Shown here: in pieces, positions 29,232 to 36,636 of the stretch
Layout of the letters: the number at the start of each line of letters is the position of its first letter
Numbering within the stretch: position 1 is the first letter of the stretch
Origin: Deltaproteobacteria bacterium
GTDB lineage: Bacteria > UBA10199 > JACPAL01 > JACOUP01
Assembly (NCBI GenBank): GCA_016177765.1
Contig: JACOUP010000001.1
Span: 62,001 to 126,000, forward strand
DNA length: 64,000 bases
Direction: 5' to 3'
Position numbers and translations under genes: made by a program
The notes under the pieces: generated by a model
Database searches by the model: none
Told to the model about the DNA's origin: nothing
The model's input: the letters and a program-made list of their open reading frames with translations, nothing else

Positions 29232-30478
29232 TAGTAGACTATCTTCAAGGCGTAGAACCGCCCACCATTGGAGAGATAATAGACAATATCCCCGGCAACA
29301 ACCGGGTCGCTAAAAACCCCTTTTTTGGCAAACCGGCCCGCCTTGATATCCCCATTGGCGGTATTGACAAAGTAGACCTGTTTTTCCGTCGAGGCGACAA
29401 TGACTGTCGATTGTGAAACCACCGGCGCCGAGAGCGCCCCCTCCCCCACCTGTTTTTCCCAGACCTTCACCCCTGTTGCCTTGTTCAAGGCATAAAGAGT
29501 GCCGTTGGAACCGGAAACGAAAATCGTCTCCCCTTGAACGGCAAAGGAGACCCCGCTCCCGATCTGTTGTTGCCAAAGAATTTTGGGTGGCACACCCTTA
29601 GGCTCAGCCGATTTCTTCGCCGTTTTTTTGCCGGCAAGGTCAAGGCAGATCAATTCTCCCTGAAAACTGGCGGCGTAGAGACGCCCCTCATCGATCAGAG
29701 GCACCATGTCGACGTCAAAGAACGGCCCTTCGCCAGTTGCCAGATTCTTTTCCCAGAGGGGCAGGCCATCGTTTTCCCTGTAAGCAGCCAGGAGACCATC
29801 GGCAAAACCGATATAAATAACCCCATCATGGATCAAGGGGCCACTATGGTTCCGTATCGTGAATCCCTTTCTCAGGTTCAAAGGATGAGAAGCCTCCCAG
29901 ATTTTTTCCCCGGATTGACGGGAAAGGGCAAACAGTTTTCCTTCCAGCGTTGAAAAATAGACCAGATCCCCCGACACGGCTGGAGCCGCCAGGATTTCAG
30001 AACCGGTCTGGTCAAAGCGCCAAAGTTCTTTGCCATCTTTGATCGTCAACGCATAAAGAACCCCCTTGGTATCGCCAAAGTAGACGACATCATCGTCAAA
30101 GACCGGTATGGAATGGATTGGCCCGGAGGCCTTAAAACGCCAGAGCTTGTGGCCACTCTTCTGCCTCAGGGCGTAAAAGAAACCGTTGTCGGAACCGACA
30201 AAGAGGCGATCCTTGTAGATTCGGGGGGAGGCAAATTCCTTTCTCTTGTACCGGAAGAGCTTTCCCTTCTTGATCTTGCTGACCCATTTGGCCTTGAAGG
30301 GAATTTTATAATAAGGCCCTGTCCCCTTTTTGATGACCTTGACCGCGAAAACGGGCGAAGAAAAAGAGAAGAGCAAAACAAGAAACAGCCGCAGAGCGGC
30401 GTTGAGGGGGAGGCTCCATCGGGCTCTGCCCGTGGAGGGGGCGACGTGAGCCCCTTCTAAAGCCCGGCGCGTAACCAT
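29231..30478 (-). CDS. bamB: PQQ-type beta-propeller, BamB-like
   Basis: About 415 residues with seven or so PQQ/WD-like blades (DGFFYALRQKSGHKLWRFKAS; GVLYALTIKDGKELWRFDQTG; GTLYALNKATGVKVWEKQVG). BamB is the propeller of the outer-membrane protein assembly machine; the pairing with a YfgM-like gene upstream and der nearby supports that role. The signal peptide (LRLFLVLLFSFSSPVFA) is preceded by an unusual 23-residue leader from the ATG at 30478, encoded by GC-rich inverted repeats (GGGGCTCACGTCGCCCC, GGGCAGAGCCC). A family-A copy (PKGVPPK) lies in a loop. No lipobox Cys is seen, unlike E. coli BamB. Confidence 0.82.
   Translation of the reverse strand: MVTRRALEGAHVAPSTGRARWSLPLNAALRLFLVLLFSFSSPVFAVKVIKKGTGPYYKIPFKAKWVSKIKKGKLFRYKRKEFASPRIYKDRLFVGSDNGFFYALRQKSGHKLWRFKASGPIHSIPVFDDDVVYFGDTKGVLYALTIKDGKELWRFDQTGSEILAAPAVSGDLVYFSTLEGKLFALSRQSGEKIWEASHPLNLRKGFTIRNHSGPLIHDGVIYIGFADGLLAAYRENDGLPLWEKNLATGEGPFFDVDMVPLIDEGRLYAASFQGELICLDLAGKKTAKKSAEPKGVPPKILWQQQIGSGVSFAVQGETIFVSGSNGTLYALNKATGVKVWEKQVGEGALSAPVVSQSTVIVASTEKQVYFVNTANGDIKAGRFAKKGVFSDPVVAGDIVYYLSNGGRFYALKIVY
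29585..29597. repeat. Family-A mini-palindrome in bamB
   Basis: GGGTGGCACACCC, read on the minus strand as GVPP in EPKGVPPKILW, in a loop between propeller blades. Confidence 0.7.
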
Positions 30479-30933
30479 AGCTCTTTTTGACGGGCTGTTT
30501 CCTTGAGGCCCGACGATTTTCCTTCTTTAGCAATTTTAGAGTAAAGCTGAATCGCCTCGGCCCTTTTCGTGGAGATTTCGTAACATTCCGCCAGATACAA
30601 CCGGCTTAAGTCGCGGAGGGGATTGTCTTTTTCCTGGACGGCTAGTTGAAAAATGCGGATCGCCTCATCCCATTTCCGCTCCGTCATCGCCTGAGTCCCT
30701 TGGGCATGCCATTGGGAGACCTGTTCCAGCAGATGGGCCATTCTCTCCCTTTGATGGTGCTGCCAGAGAAAAAACCCGCTGAGGACAAGGAGGGTCACAA
30801 CGACCGTTACAGAGAGGATAGCCAGGGACTGTCGGCGCCGGGTGTGTATCCACAAAAGGAGTCTTTCACCAGGAAGGGAGGCCCTGATCTCCTTGATGAA
30901 CGGCTTTCTCGGGAATCTTTTGTAGAGCGGCAT
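30457..30933 (-). CDS. Membrane-anchored TPR protein, YfgM-like
   Basis: 158 residues: cytoplasmic N-terminal 37 residues, one membrane helix (LAILSVTVVVTLLVLSGFFLW), then TPR-like helices (WHAQGTQAMTERKWDEAIRIFQLAVQEKDN; RLYLAECYEISTKRAEAIQLYSKIAKEG). In E. coli yfgM, bamB and der are consecutive; here this gene overlaps the bamB start by 22 bp and der is 0.9 kb away, so I call it YfgM-like. YfgM works with periplasmic chaperones at the Sec translocon. It is shorter than E. coli YfgM (206 aa). Confidence 0.72.
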   Translation of the reverse strand: MPLYKRFPRKPFIKEIRASLPGERLLLWIHTRRRQSLAILSVTVVVTLLVLSGFFLWQHHQRERMAHLLEQVSQWHAQGTQAMTERKWDEAIRIFQLAVQEKDNPLRDLSRLYLAECYEISTKRAEAIQLYSKIAKEGKSSGLKETARQKELWLRAGL

Positions 30934-30942
30934 TGAGGCGGG

Positions 30943-30970
30943 ATTATCGTAAAAAACCGAGTTGTGTCAA
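30943..30970 (-). promoter_or_regulatory. Promoter of the yfgM-like/bamB operon
   Basis: Minus strand TTGACA (30970-30965), 16-nt spacer, GATAAT (30948-30943), and the ATG at 30933 is 9 nt further. No Shine-Dalgarno. Confidence 0.6.
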
Positions 30971-30991
30971 TAAGATATTCCCCTTCGTTCC

Positions 30992-31020
30992 TTGACACAA
31001 TAAGTCATCTTGGGTTACTG
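30992..31020 (+). promoter_or_regulatory. Promoter of the lipase gene
   Basis: TTGACA at 30992-30997, 17-nt spacer, TTACTG at 31015-31020. The ATG at 31036 is 15 nt further. Divergent to the yfgM-like promoter. Confidence 0.5.
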
Positions 31021-31035
31021 TGAGACACGGGAATC

Positions 31036-31797
31036 ATGCCGATCTCTAGATTAAAAAAACTATACCATCAGACGAAACGGGATCTCCTCAATACCGCCAC
31101 CTATGTCCGGATGACCTTGGAGGGAAACAAGGTCCAGAAACTAACCGACTTTGCCAGTTGCCAACACCCCGTTCTTCTCCTCTACGGTTTTGGCGCCACA
31201 CGAAGGACTGTCAGTATTCTGGAACGCCGTCTCCGTCGCGATGGCTTCTGCGTCTTTTCCTTCAACCTTGGCGGGATTTTCAAGACGTTCAACACCCGGT
31301 GCATCGAGGAGGGCGCCGAGTTCATCCAACAAAAGGTCGAACGACTTTGTCAACGGTTCAACTTAAGCAAGATCAGCATTATCGGCCATTCTCAAGGGGG
31401 ACTCATCGGGCGTTACTATGTCAAACGGTTGGGGGGGGCCAAGAGGGTCCGCTCCCTGATCACACTGGCGGCCCCTCATAACGGCAACCACTGGGCGATC
31501 CTTGGTTTGGCAACGCCGCTTGCGCTAATTTCCAAGAGTCTCCGCCAGATGGTGCCGATGTCCCCATTTATCCGAAAATTAAAACAGGGTCCTTTTCCAA
31601 AAAACGTCCGTTTTACATCCATCTATTCCAGGGGTGATCGTGTCTGTTATTACAAGAGCGCCATGCTGGAGATCCGGCCCGAAGACAAGAATCTGAAGAA
31701 CATCGACATCCCGGGCCTCTCCCATTCCGATTTTGTGATCCGGCGGTCCGTTTACAATGTGATCAAACGGGAGTTGGTCGAAGGAGAAAAAGAGTAG
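31036..31797 (+). CDS. Alpha/beta hydrolase, lipase-like
   Basis: 253 residues. Nucleophile elbow GHSQGG at 117-122 with S119; the acid is probably in YSRGDRV and the histidine in GLSHSDFV. Oxyanion region HPVLLLYGFGATRRT. This matches the bacterial triacylglycerol lipase/esterase group, close to class I lipases in the elbow context. No signal peptide is evident, so the substrate may be intracellular or membrane lipid; not determined. It sits as a single inverted gene between bamB and der. Its stop codon (TAG, 31795-31797) is bases 2-4 of a family-B palindrome. Confidence 0.85.
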   Translation: MPISRLKKLYHQTKRDLLNTATYVRMTLEGNKVQKLTDFASCQHPVLLLYGFGATRRTVSILERRLRRDGFCVFSFNLGGIFKTFNTRCIEEGAEFIQQKVERLCQRFNLSKISIIGHSQGGLIGRYYVKRLGGAKRVRSLITLAAPHNGNHWAILGLATPLALISKSLRQMVPMSPFIRKLKQGPFPKNVRFTSIYSRGDRVCYYKSAMLEIRPEDKNLKNIDIPGLSHSDFVIRRSVYNVIKRELVEGEKE

Positions 31798-31820
31798 GGG
31801 CAAGGTTACCTCGCCCCTAC
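31794..31820. repeat. Family-B palindrome at the end of the lipase gene
   Basis: 27 bp with arms GTAGGGGCAAGGT and ACCTCGCCCCTAC around one T. It supplies the lipase stop codon and ends 4 bp before the convergent der stop. It may double as a transcription barrier, but has no T-run. Confidence 0.8.
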
Positions 31821-31824
31821 AAGA

Positions 31825-33147
31825 TCAATTTCCTTTGCGAAATAAAATTCTTAAAGGTCCCCTCTCCAACCCCAATCCTTTTCTGAATTGTGAAAGAAGG
31901 TACCGCTCCATAGAAAAATGGACCGCCTCCGGATGATTGAGATAAACAATCAGTGTCGGCGGGTACTGACCCACCTGTCTCGCCCCCAGATAGATCGGCG
32001 GGTATCCCCGGTACAAAGGGGGCGGGTGTTTCTCCAGGGCCTGAAAAAGAATTTCACCCAGCGTTTCCTTCTCCCAGTTCCTCCCCAGTTCTCCGTAAAG
32101 ACCATCGATCTCCTCCCAGATCTTGGGGATCCCAAAGCCGCTTTTGGCCGAGACAAAAAGGACCGGCGAAAAGGGGACAAACTTGAAAGCAGTCCTAATT
32201 TTTTCAACGTAGGGCTCTTTATTCCCCCGTTCCCGGATGGAGAGGTCCCACTTGTTGACCAGCACGATGATTCCTCGGCCGTTCTCCGCGGCGAATCCGG
32301 CAATAGAGGCTTCCTGCCGGGAAAGACCGGCACCAGCATCAAGGACCAGAAGGCATAGATCAGCACGGCGGATCGCCTTTTCGGCGAGGATGATGCAGGT
32401 TCTCTCCAAAAACGAATCGGACTTTCCCTTCTTCCGGATGCCAGCGGTATCCAGGAGGAGGTATTTCTTGCCATGGAGGGTCACGAGACTATCGATCACA
32501 TCCCGTGTCGTCCCAGGCAGTTCATCAACAACCGCCCTTGGAAAACCGGTGAGGCGATTCAGAAGAGACGACTTGCCGACGTTGGGACGGCCGATCAAGG
32601 CTATCTTGATATCCGCCTTTTCGTCCCCTGAACCACTAGAAGCACCCCTGCTGGCGGTGGGAAGATTTTTAACGACAACATCGAGGAGATCCCCAATCCT
32701 CGCCCCATGTTCGGCCGAAACAGGGTAGAGATCCCGGCCGAGGCCATAAAATTCTGCGATTTTTTCTTCGTGCGAAGGGACGTCAATCTTGTTTACGACA
32801 ATCAGAAAATTTTTGCGGGAACGGCGGAGGCGTTCGGCGATCGTCCGGTCAAAGGGGGTCAGGCCGGTTTGGGCATCGACAATAAAGAGAACTACTGAGG
32901 CCTCTTCGATGGCGAGCAGGATCTGTTCCTCTATCTTCGTTTCTACAGAATCCCCCTTCCCTGCGGGGAAACCACCCGTATCGACACAGAGAAATTCCCT
33001 TCCCTCCCAGAAGGCGGTGGCATAGTGACGATCCCTCGTCACCCCCGGGATATCAAAGGTGATCGCCTTTCTCTTGCCGATGATCCGGTTGAAGAGGGTC
33101 GATTTGCCAACATTGGGGCGGCCGACAAGGGCGACGATTGGTTTCAT
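31825..33147 (-). CDS. der: Ribosome biogenesis GTPase Der (EngA)
   Basis: 440 residues from ATG 33147 (MKPIVALVGRPNVGKST). Two tandem G domains: G1 GRPNVGKST, VTRDRHYA, DTGGF, NKID; then GRPNVGKSS, GTTRDVIDS, DTAGIRKKGK, NKWD; and a C-terminal KH-like domain. Der is needed for 50S assembly. The frame continues upstream into the tRNA-Met gene, but that part cannot be protein. The start is only 12 nt after the tRNA 3' end and lacks a Shine-Dalgarno, so tRNA processing would generate the message 5' end. Confidence 0.97.
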   Translation of the reverse strand: MKPIVALVGRPNVGKSTLFNRIIGKRKAITFDIPGVTRDRHYATAFWEGREFLCVDTGGFPAGKGDSVETKIEEQILLAIEEASVVLFIVDAQTGLTPFDRTIAERLRRSRKNFLIVVNKIDVPSHEEKIAEFYGLGRDLYPVSAEHGARIGDLLDVVVKNLPTASRGASSGSGDEKADIKIALIGRPNVGKSSLLNRLTGFPRAVVDELPGTTRDVIDSLVTLHGKKYLLLDTAGIRKKGKSDSFLERTCIILAEKAIRRADLCLLVLDAGAGLSRQEASIAGFAAENGRGIIVLVNKWDLSIRERGNKEPYVEKIRTAFKFVPFSPVLFVSAKSGFGIPKIWEEIDGLYGELGRNWEKETLGEILFQALEKHPPPLYRGYPPIYLGARQVGQYPPTLIVYLNHPEAVHFSMERYLLSQFRKGLGLERGPLRILFRKGN

Positions 33148-33159
33148 ATAAATAAAATG

Positions 33160-33231
33160 TGGCAGCGGCAGGATTCGAACCTGCGACACGACGGGTATGA
33201 ACCGTCTGCTCTACCACTGAGCTACGCTGCC
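33160..33231 (-). tRNA. tRNA-Met (CAT), elongator
   Basis: Acceptor GGCAGCG/CGCTGCC with A73, D arm GCTC-AGTGGTA-GAGC, anticodon stem-loop GACGG-TTCATAC-CCGTC, T arm GCAGG-TTCGAAT-CCTGC. Position 1-72 pairs, unlike the initiator at 4967-5040. A CAT anticodon could also belong to a lysidine-modified Ile tRNA; the loop sequence favours Met. CCA not encoded. Same strand as der, 12 nt upstream. Confidence 0.92.
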
Positions 33232-33268
33232 TTTGCAAATTGTTACAGAACCTAATCCTGAATGACAA

Positions 33269-34816
33269 TCAAACATTTTTAATCCGAAACATCGCCCCGA
33301 TCAACCGTACCAACGCCCCCGCCCGGCGGATGAGTCCCGGCACAAAAAAGAGATCGGCCAGCGCCTTGAGCACCTTGATCCTCGACTCGTTGTAGGAGTA
33401 CCACCAGAGGTCCTTCATTCCGGCGATCCGGTTGATATGGATATGGCGCGGTTCGACCAGTTCCAGAAATCCCTGCCTCCCATGGGTTCGGCCGATCCCC
33501 GATTCCTTCGGCCCTCCCCATGGGGTTTGCGGGACGGCATAGGTATAGACGTTCTCATTGACCGTCACCGTCCCCGCCTCAATTTTTTGGGCGATCTCGG
33601 TCCCCTTCCGGATATTCTTCGTCCAAACGGAGGCGGTCAGCCCAAAACGGGAATCGTTGGCGAGTCGGATCGCCTCTTCTTCCGTTTTGAAGGTCATGAT
33701 CGGTAAAACAGGCCCGAATGTCTCCTCCTGCATCACCTCCATCCGGTGATGGACGTTGGTCAAGATCGTCGGTGTATAAAAGTAACCGTTCCTGCCGGTA
33801 ACTCTGTTCCCACCAACCAAGACCTTCGCCCCTTCTCTCTTGGCCGATTCGACCTGTTGCTCCACGTTTTTTAGTTGGGATTCATTGGTCAACGGCCCGA
33901 CATCGGTATTTGGATCGATCCCTTCACCGATCCGGAGTTGCCGCGTCTTCTGAACGCATTTTTGAATAAACGATTCGGCGATCGATTCGTGGAGATACAA
34001 CCTTTCAACGGAGGCACAGACCTGACCGCAGTTGGTAAAGGCCCCCCAGACCGCCGCGCTGGAGGCGGTTTCCAGGTCGGCATCCGGCAGGACCACCATC
34101 GGGTCCTTGCCCCCCAGTTCTAGAACCACCGGTGTCAGTGTCTTTGAGGCCATCTCCATCACCTTCCGGCCAACCCCCACACTCCCGGTAAAAATGATTT
34201 TCTGGACGCCGGCCTGGACAAGGGCGGCGCCGGTCTGGGAGTCCCCGGTCACCACGGTCAGAACCCCTTTTGGCAAGCCGACCGCATCAAAGATCTCCTG
34301 GATCTTGAGCCCGATCAGAGAGGTGATCCCGGCCGGTTTTAACACCACCGTATTGCCGGCCGCGAGGGCCATGATCGTTTGGCCGCACGGGATGGAAAAC
34401 GGAAAATTCCAGGGGGCGATGATGCCAACGACCCCCAGCGGGGCAAATTCGATAAAACTTTGTCTCCCCATAAAGTTCCATTTCCCCAGCCAGACCTTCT
34501 CGCGCCTCAAGATTTTTTCCGCATTCCTGGCAAAATAGGTGGCAAGATCCATCACCGGAACGATATCCGCAGAAATTGATTCAGCCAGAGGCTTGCCGTT
34601 TTCTTTTGTAATCACCGCGGCAATCTCATCCCTATGGGTCCCTATATAATCGCGGGCCGCGAGGAGCTGTTTTCCCCTCTCCTTAAAGGAAAGTTTCGAC
34701 CAGAAGGCAAACGCCTCACGGGCCTTGGCCACCGTCCCCCGGACCTCTTCCGGTGTCGTCACCGGGACCTCTCCCAACGATTCTAACGTCGCCGGATTGC
34801 GACAGAGGATCTTCAT
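33269..34816 (-). CDS. NAD(P)-dependent aldehyde dehydrogenase
   Basis: 515 residues from ATG 34816, whose ATGA overlaps the meaB stop. ALDH superfamily: IIAPWNFPFSIPCGQTI (Asn), IIFTGSVGVGRKV (cofactor), catalytic Glu in VVLELGGKDPMVVL and Cys in NCGQVCASVERLYL. C-terminal NENVYTYAVPQTPWGGPKESGIGRTHG is normal. About 50 residues after the fold (WWYSYNESRIKVLKALADLFFVPGLIRRAGALVRLIGAMFRIKNV) form an amphipathic or membrane-associating tail. Closest in style to succinate-semialdehyde and fatty-aldehyde types; substrate not assignable. Co-translated with meaB. Confidence 0.92.
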   Translation of the reverse strand: MKILCRNPATLESLGEVPVTTPEEVRGTVAKAREAFAFWSKLSFKERGKQLLAARDYIGTHRDEIAAVITKENGKPLAESISADIVPVMDLATYFARNAEKILRREKVWLGKWNFMGRQSFIEFAPLGVVGIIAPWNFPFSIPCGQTIMALAAGNTVVLKPAGITSLIGLKIQEIFDAVGLPKGVLTVVTGDSQTGAALVQAGVQKIIFTGSVGVGRKVMEMASKTLTPVVLELGGKDPMVVLPDADLETASSAAVWGAFTNCGQVCASVERLYLHESIAESFIQKCVQKTRQLRIGEGIDPNTDVGPLTNESQLKNVEQQVESAKREGAKVLVGGNRVTGRNGYFYTPTILTNVHHRMEVMQEETFGPVLPIMTFKTEEEAIRLANDSRFGLTASVWTKNIRKGTEIAQKIEAGTVTVNENVYTYAVPQTPWGGPKESGIGRTHGRQGFLELVEPRHIHINRIAGMKDLWWYSYNESRIKVLKALADLFFVPGLIRRAGALVRLIGAMFRIKNV

Positions 34817-35754
34817 AGATTGATCTTGGCGAGGATCTTCGCCACCAACTCGTAAGGGTTCTCCCATACTCCCTCCTTGTTCATCCTCCGTTGCAGGCGG
34901 GGACGCAGTTCATCCAGAAGGATCTCCCTCGCCTCCTCCTGAAAAAGGGCCTTTCTCTTTTTTCCCTTTTCCGGACCCGACCGGCTCTTTTCATGTCTTC
35001 GAATCTCCTGGAGAAGTTCTCCGATCCCGATCTCTTTGGTCGCCTGAACCAGCAAGACAGGAGGTTTCCAGGGTGTGCCACCCGAGGGGGCTTCGCCTCT
35101 TTTCTTTGTTTCCTCACCAAGTTGCAACATCGCCATTAGTTCTGCCTGGATCTGGCCCGCCCCATCCCGGTCTGCCTTGTTGACGACAAAAATATCCGCT
35201 ATTTCTAAAATTCCCGCCTTCATTGTCTGGATCGTATCCCCCGATTCCGGAGTCAAAACAACCAGTGTTGTGTCGGCCACCTCCATAATATCCAGTTCCG
35301 TCTGCCCGACACCGACCGTCTCCACAATCACGATATCCATTCCGAAGGCGTCGTAGAGTTTAACTACCTCACGGGTTGCGCGTGAGAGGCCGCCGCGGCT
35401 CCCGCGGCTTCCGAGACTCCGGATAAAGACTGCCTCATCGGTCGCATGGTCCTGCATCCGGATCCGGTCCCCCAAAACCGCCCCGCCGGAAAAGGGGCTG
35501 GAGGGGTCGATCGCGACGATCCCGATCTTTTTCCCTTCTGCCCGGAGGTTCTTTGTCAGTTTATCAACGAGCGTGCTCTTTCCGGAACCTGGTGGTCCGG
35601 TCACCCCGATGGTGGTGGCCTGGCCACAATGCTTTTGGATCTCTGCCATCAGGGCCAAATGACCGTTCGATCGGTTCTCGACCAGGGTGATCACCCGTGC
35701 CAGCGCCGCCTTGTCACCGGAGAGCATTTTTTTGATCAGTTCCCGCGAGGACAT
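34813..35754 (-). CDS. meaB: MeaB/ArgK-type G3E GTPase (methylmalonyl-CoA mutase chaperone)
   Basis: 313 residues from ATG 35754; the TTG at 35793 is discarded since it lies within the promoter. P-loop GVTGPPGSGKSTLVDKL, AIDPSSPFSGGAVLGDRIRM, ETVGVGQTE, and NKAD identify MeaB, which loads and protects adenosylcobalamin in methylmalonyl-CoA mutase. No mutase gene is in the window. A family-A copy (RGEAPSGGTPWKPPV) is inserted just before the conserved W-x-PPV strand. Downstream ALDH overlaps by 4 nt. Confidence 0.94.
   Translation of the reverse strand: MSSRELIKKMLSGDKAALARVITLVENRSNGHLALMAEIQKHCGQATTIGVTGPPGSGKSTLVDKLTKNLRAEGKKIGIVAIDPSSPFSGGAVLGDRIRMQDHATDEAVFIRSLGSRGSRGGLSRATREVVKLYDAFGMDIVIVETVGVGQTELDIMEVADTTLVVLTPESGDTIQTMKAGILEIADIFVVNKADRDGAGQIQAELMAMLQLGEETKKRGEAPSGGTPWKPPVLLVQATKEIGIGELLQEIRRHEKSRSGPEKGKKRKALFQEEAREILLDELRPRLQRRMNKEGVWENPYELVAKILAKINL
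35071..35083. repeat. Family-A mini-palindrome in meaB
   Basis: GGGTGTGCCACCC, read as GGTP immediately before WKPPVLLVQATKE; MeaB homologues normally run straight into the WxPPV segment. Confidence 0.75.
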
Positions 35755-35764
35755 GGCGACTTTT

Positions 35765-35793
35765 TCTATAATCTCCTTGCCGGACCAACGCAA
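35765..35793 (-). promoter_or_regulatory. Promoter of meaB-ALDH
   Basis: Minus strand TTGCGT (35793-35788), 17-nt spacer, TATAGA (35770-35765); meaB ATG at 35754 follows after 10 nt. It overlaps the divergent promoter at 35777-35806. Confidence 0.5.
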
Positions 35794-35806
35794 ATCAATT
35801 TAAATA
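35777..35806 (+). promoter_or_regulatory. Promoter of the 35812 gene
   Basis: TTGCCG at 35777-35782, 18-nt spacer, TAAATA at 35801-35806, then 5 nt to the ATG at 35812. Confidence 0.4.
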
Positions 35807-35811
35807 CCCCC

Positions 35812-36471
35812 ATGTATCAAACTCTCCTCGATTCCATCTCCCAGATTCCTGGTATCCGGATCATCAAACGTGGCTGGCGTCTCCCGATTTTGATCATTCC
35901 TCCGGAACAGCTCACCATCATCCCCCCCCTTTTTTTACGCCTTGTCTCTCTCTTCATCGATAGCCAAGGGTCACTCCATTACGAACTGAACAGCCCCGGT
36001 TATGCCCGTTTCCCCTGGGGTTTCGAGTTTTGGCGGGTCCTGTTTAACCCCAAGCGGCATTTTCTGAAACTTCCGGAAAAGATGATCCAGACCAGTTTTC
36101 TGAAATCGGAGAAAAATCTGATCGGCGGGGTCCATTTTACCTTTGATCCGAAAACAAGGGGGATTGAGGTCCAGAACATTGGGGTCCTCTCGCGAAAGGA
36201 TTTTGCAAAAAGGTGCCAGGCACCGGAGGAAATAGGGTGGTTCACCCAAAGGGACAAGGCGTTTGCCACACTGCATCAGGAGTTTGACCGATTTTCCCAT
36301 CACGTCGGGGCCCGGTCGGCCATCTGCTCCACCTTGACCATCCCCGCCGAAAAACTGGCCCGGTTTGGCTGGAAAAAGATCAAACTCCTCAGTTTTACCC
36401 AGAAACTTCGTTATGGGTGGTCGTCATTCCCGATTCAGGGGCAAGACCATTACCTAAAAAACTTTATATAA
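35812..36471 (+). CDS. Hypothetical protein
   Basis: 219 residues from ATG 35812 (MYQTLLDSISQIPGIRIIKR); the open frame back to 35446 runs antisense to meaB and is not used. Mixed alpha/beta composition, no membrane segment, no family recognised. Segments such as GFEFWRVLFNPKRHFLKLPEKMIQ and GVHFTFDPKTRGIEVQNIGVL look globular. It carries two repeat-derived inserts close together: GGTGCCAGGCACC (read as RCQAP) and a family-A copy GGGTGGTTCACCC (GWFT). A hairpin at 36487-36526 may end the transcript. Confidence 0.7.
   Translation: MYQTLLDSISQIPGIRIIKRGWRLPILIIPPEQLTIIPPLFLRLVSLFIDSQGSLHYELNSPGYARFPWGFEFWRVLFNPKRHFLKLPEKMIQTSFLKSEKNLIGGVHFTFDPKTRGIEVQNIGVLSRKDFAKRCQAPEEIGWFTQRDKAFATLHQEFDRFSHHVGARSAICSTLTIPAEKLARFGWKKIKLLSFTQKLRYGWSSFPIQGQDHYLKNFI
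36212..36247. repeat. Two different mini-palindromes within the 35812 gene
   Basis: GGTGCCAGGCACC at 36212-36224 and family-A GGGTGGTTCACCC at 36235-36247, both read through in frame (RCQAPEEIGWFTQR). The second is read in the frame where the standard copy would have TGA; here it is TGG. Confidence 0.7.
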
Positions 36472-36486
36472 ATCAGTATGTTATAC

Positions 36487-36526
36487 TCGTGCCTGGCACC
36501 AGCCCTCCCTTTTGTGCCAGGCACGA
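36487..36526. repeat. Inverted pair of GTGCCTGGCAC repeats (hairpin)
   Basis: TCGTGCCTGGCAC (36487-36499) and GTGCCAGGCACGA (36514-36526) pair perfectly over 13 bp with a 14-nt loop. Each arm is itself nearly palindromic. It follows the stop at 36471, so it could stop or stabilise that transcript; no T-run follows. Confidence 0.65.
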
Positions 36527-36636
36527 TTGTAAGTAGCTGAAATGGCTGTATTTTTGAAACCAACCCCCCACCGCAACTCGGCTGGTCTCCCCTCCCGATA
36601 ATAGGGGTGTAAAACGAACCTAAAAAAGGGGGATTT

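Noticed and set aside
31794-31820. Rho-independent terminator between lipase and der
   Set aside because: Strong palindrome but no T-run on either side; it matches family-B repeats found inside genes.
33148-33189. Upstream extension of der
   Set aside because: Overlaps the tRNA-Met gene; the family begins at MKPIVALVGRPN.
35446-35811. Upstream extension of the 35812 gene
   Set aside because: Runs antisense through meaB; a promoter and the ATG at 35812 are better supported.
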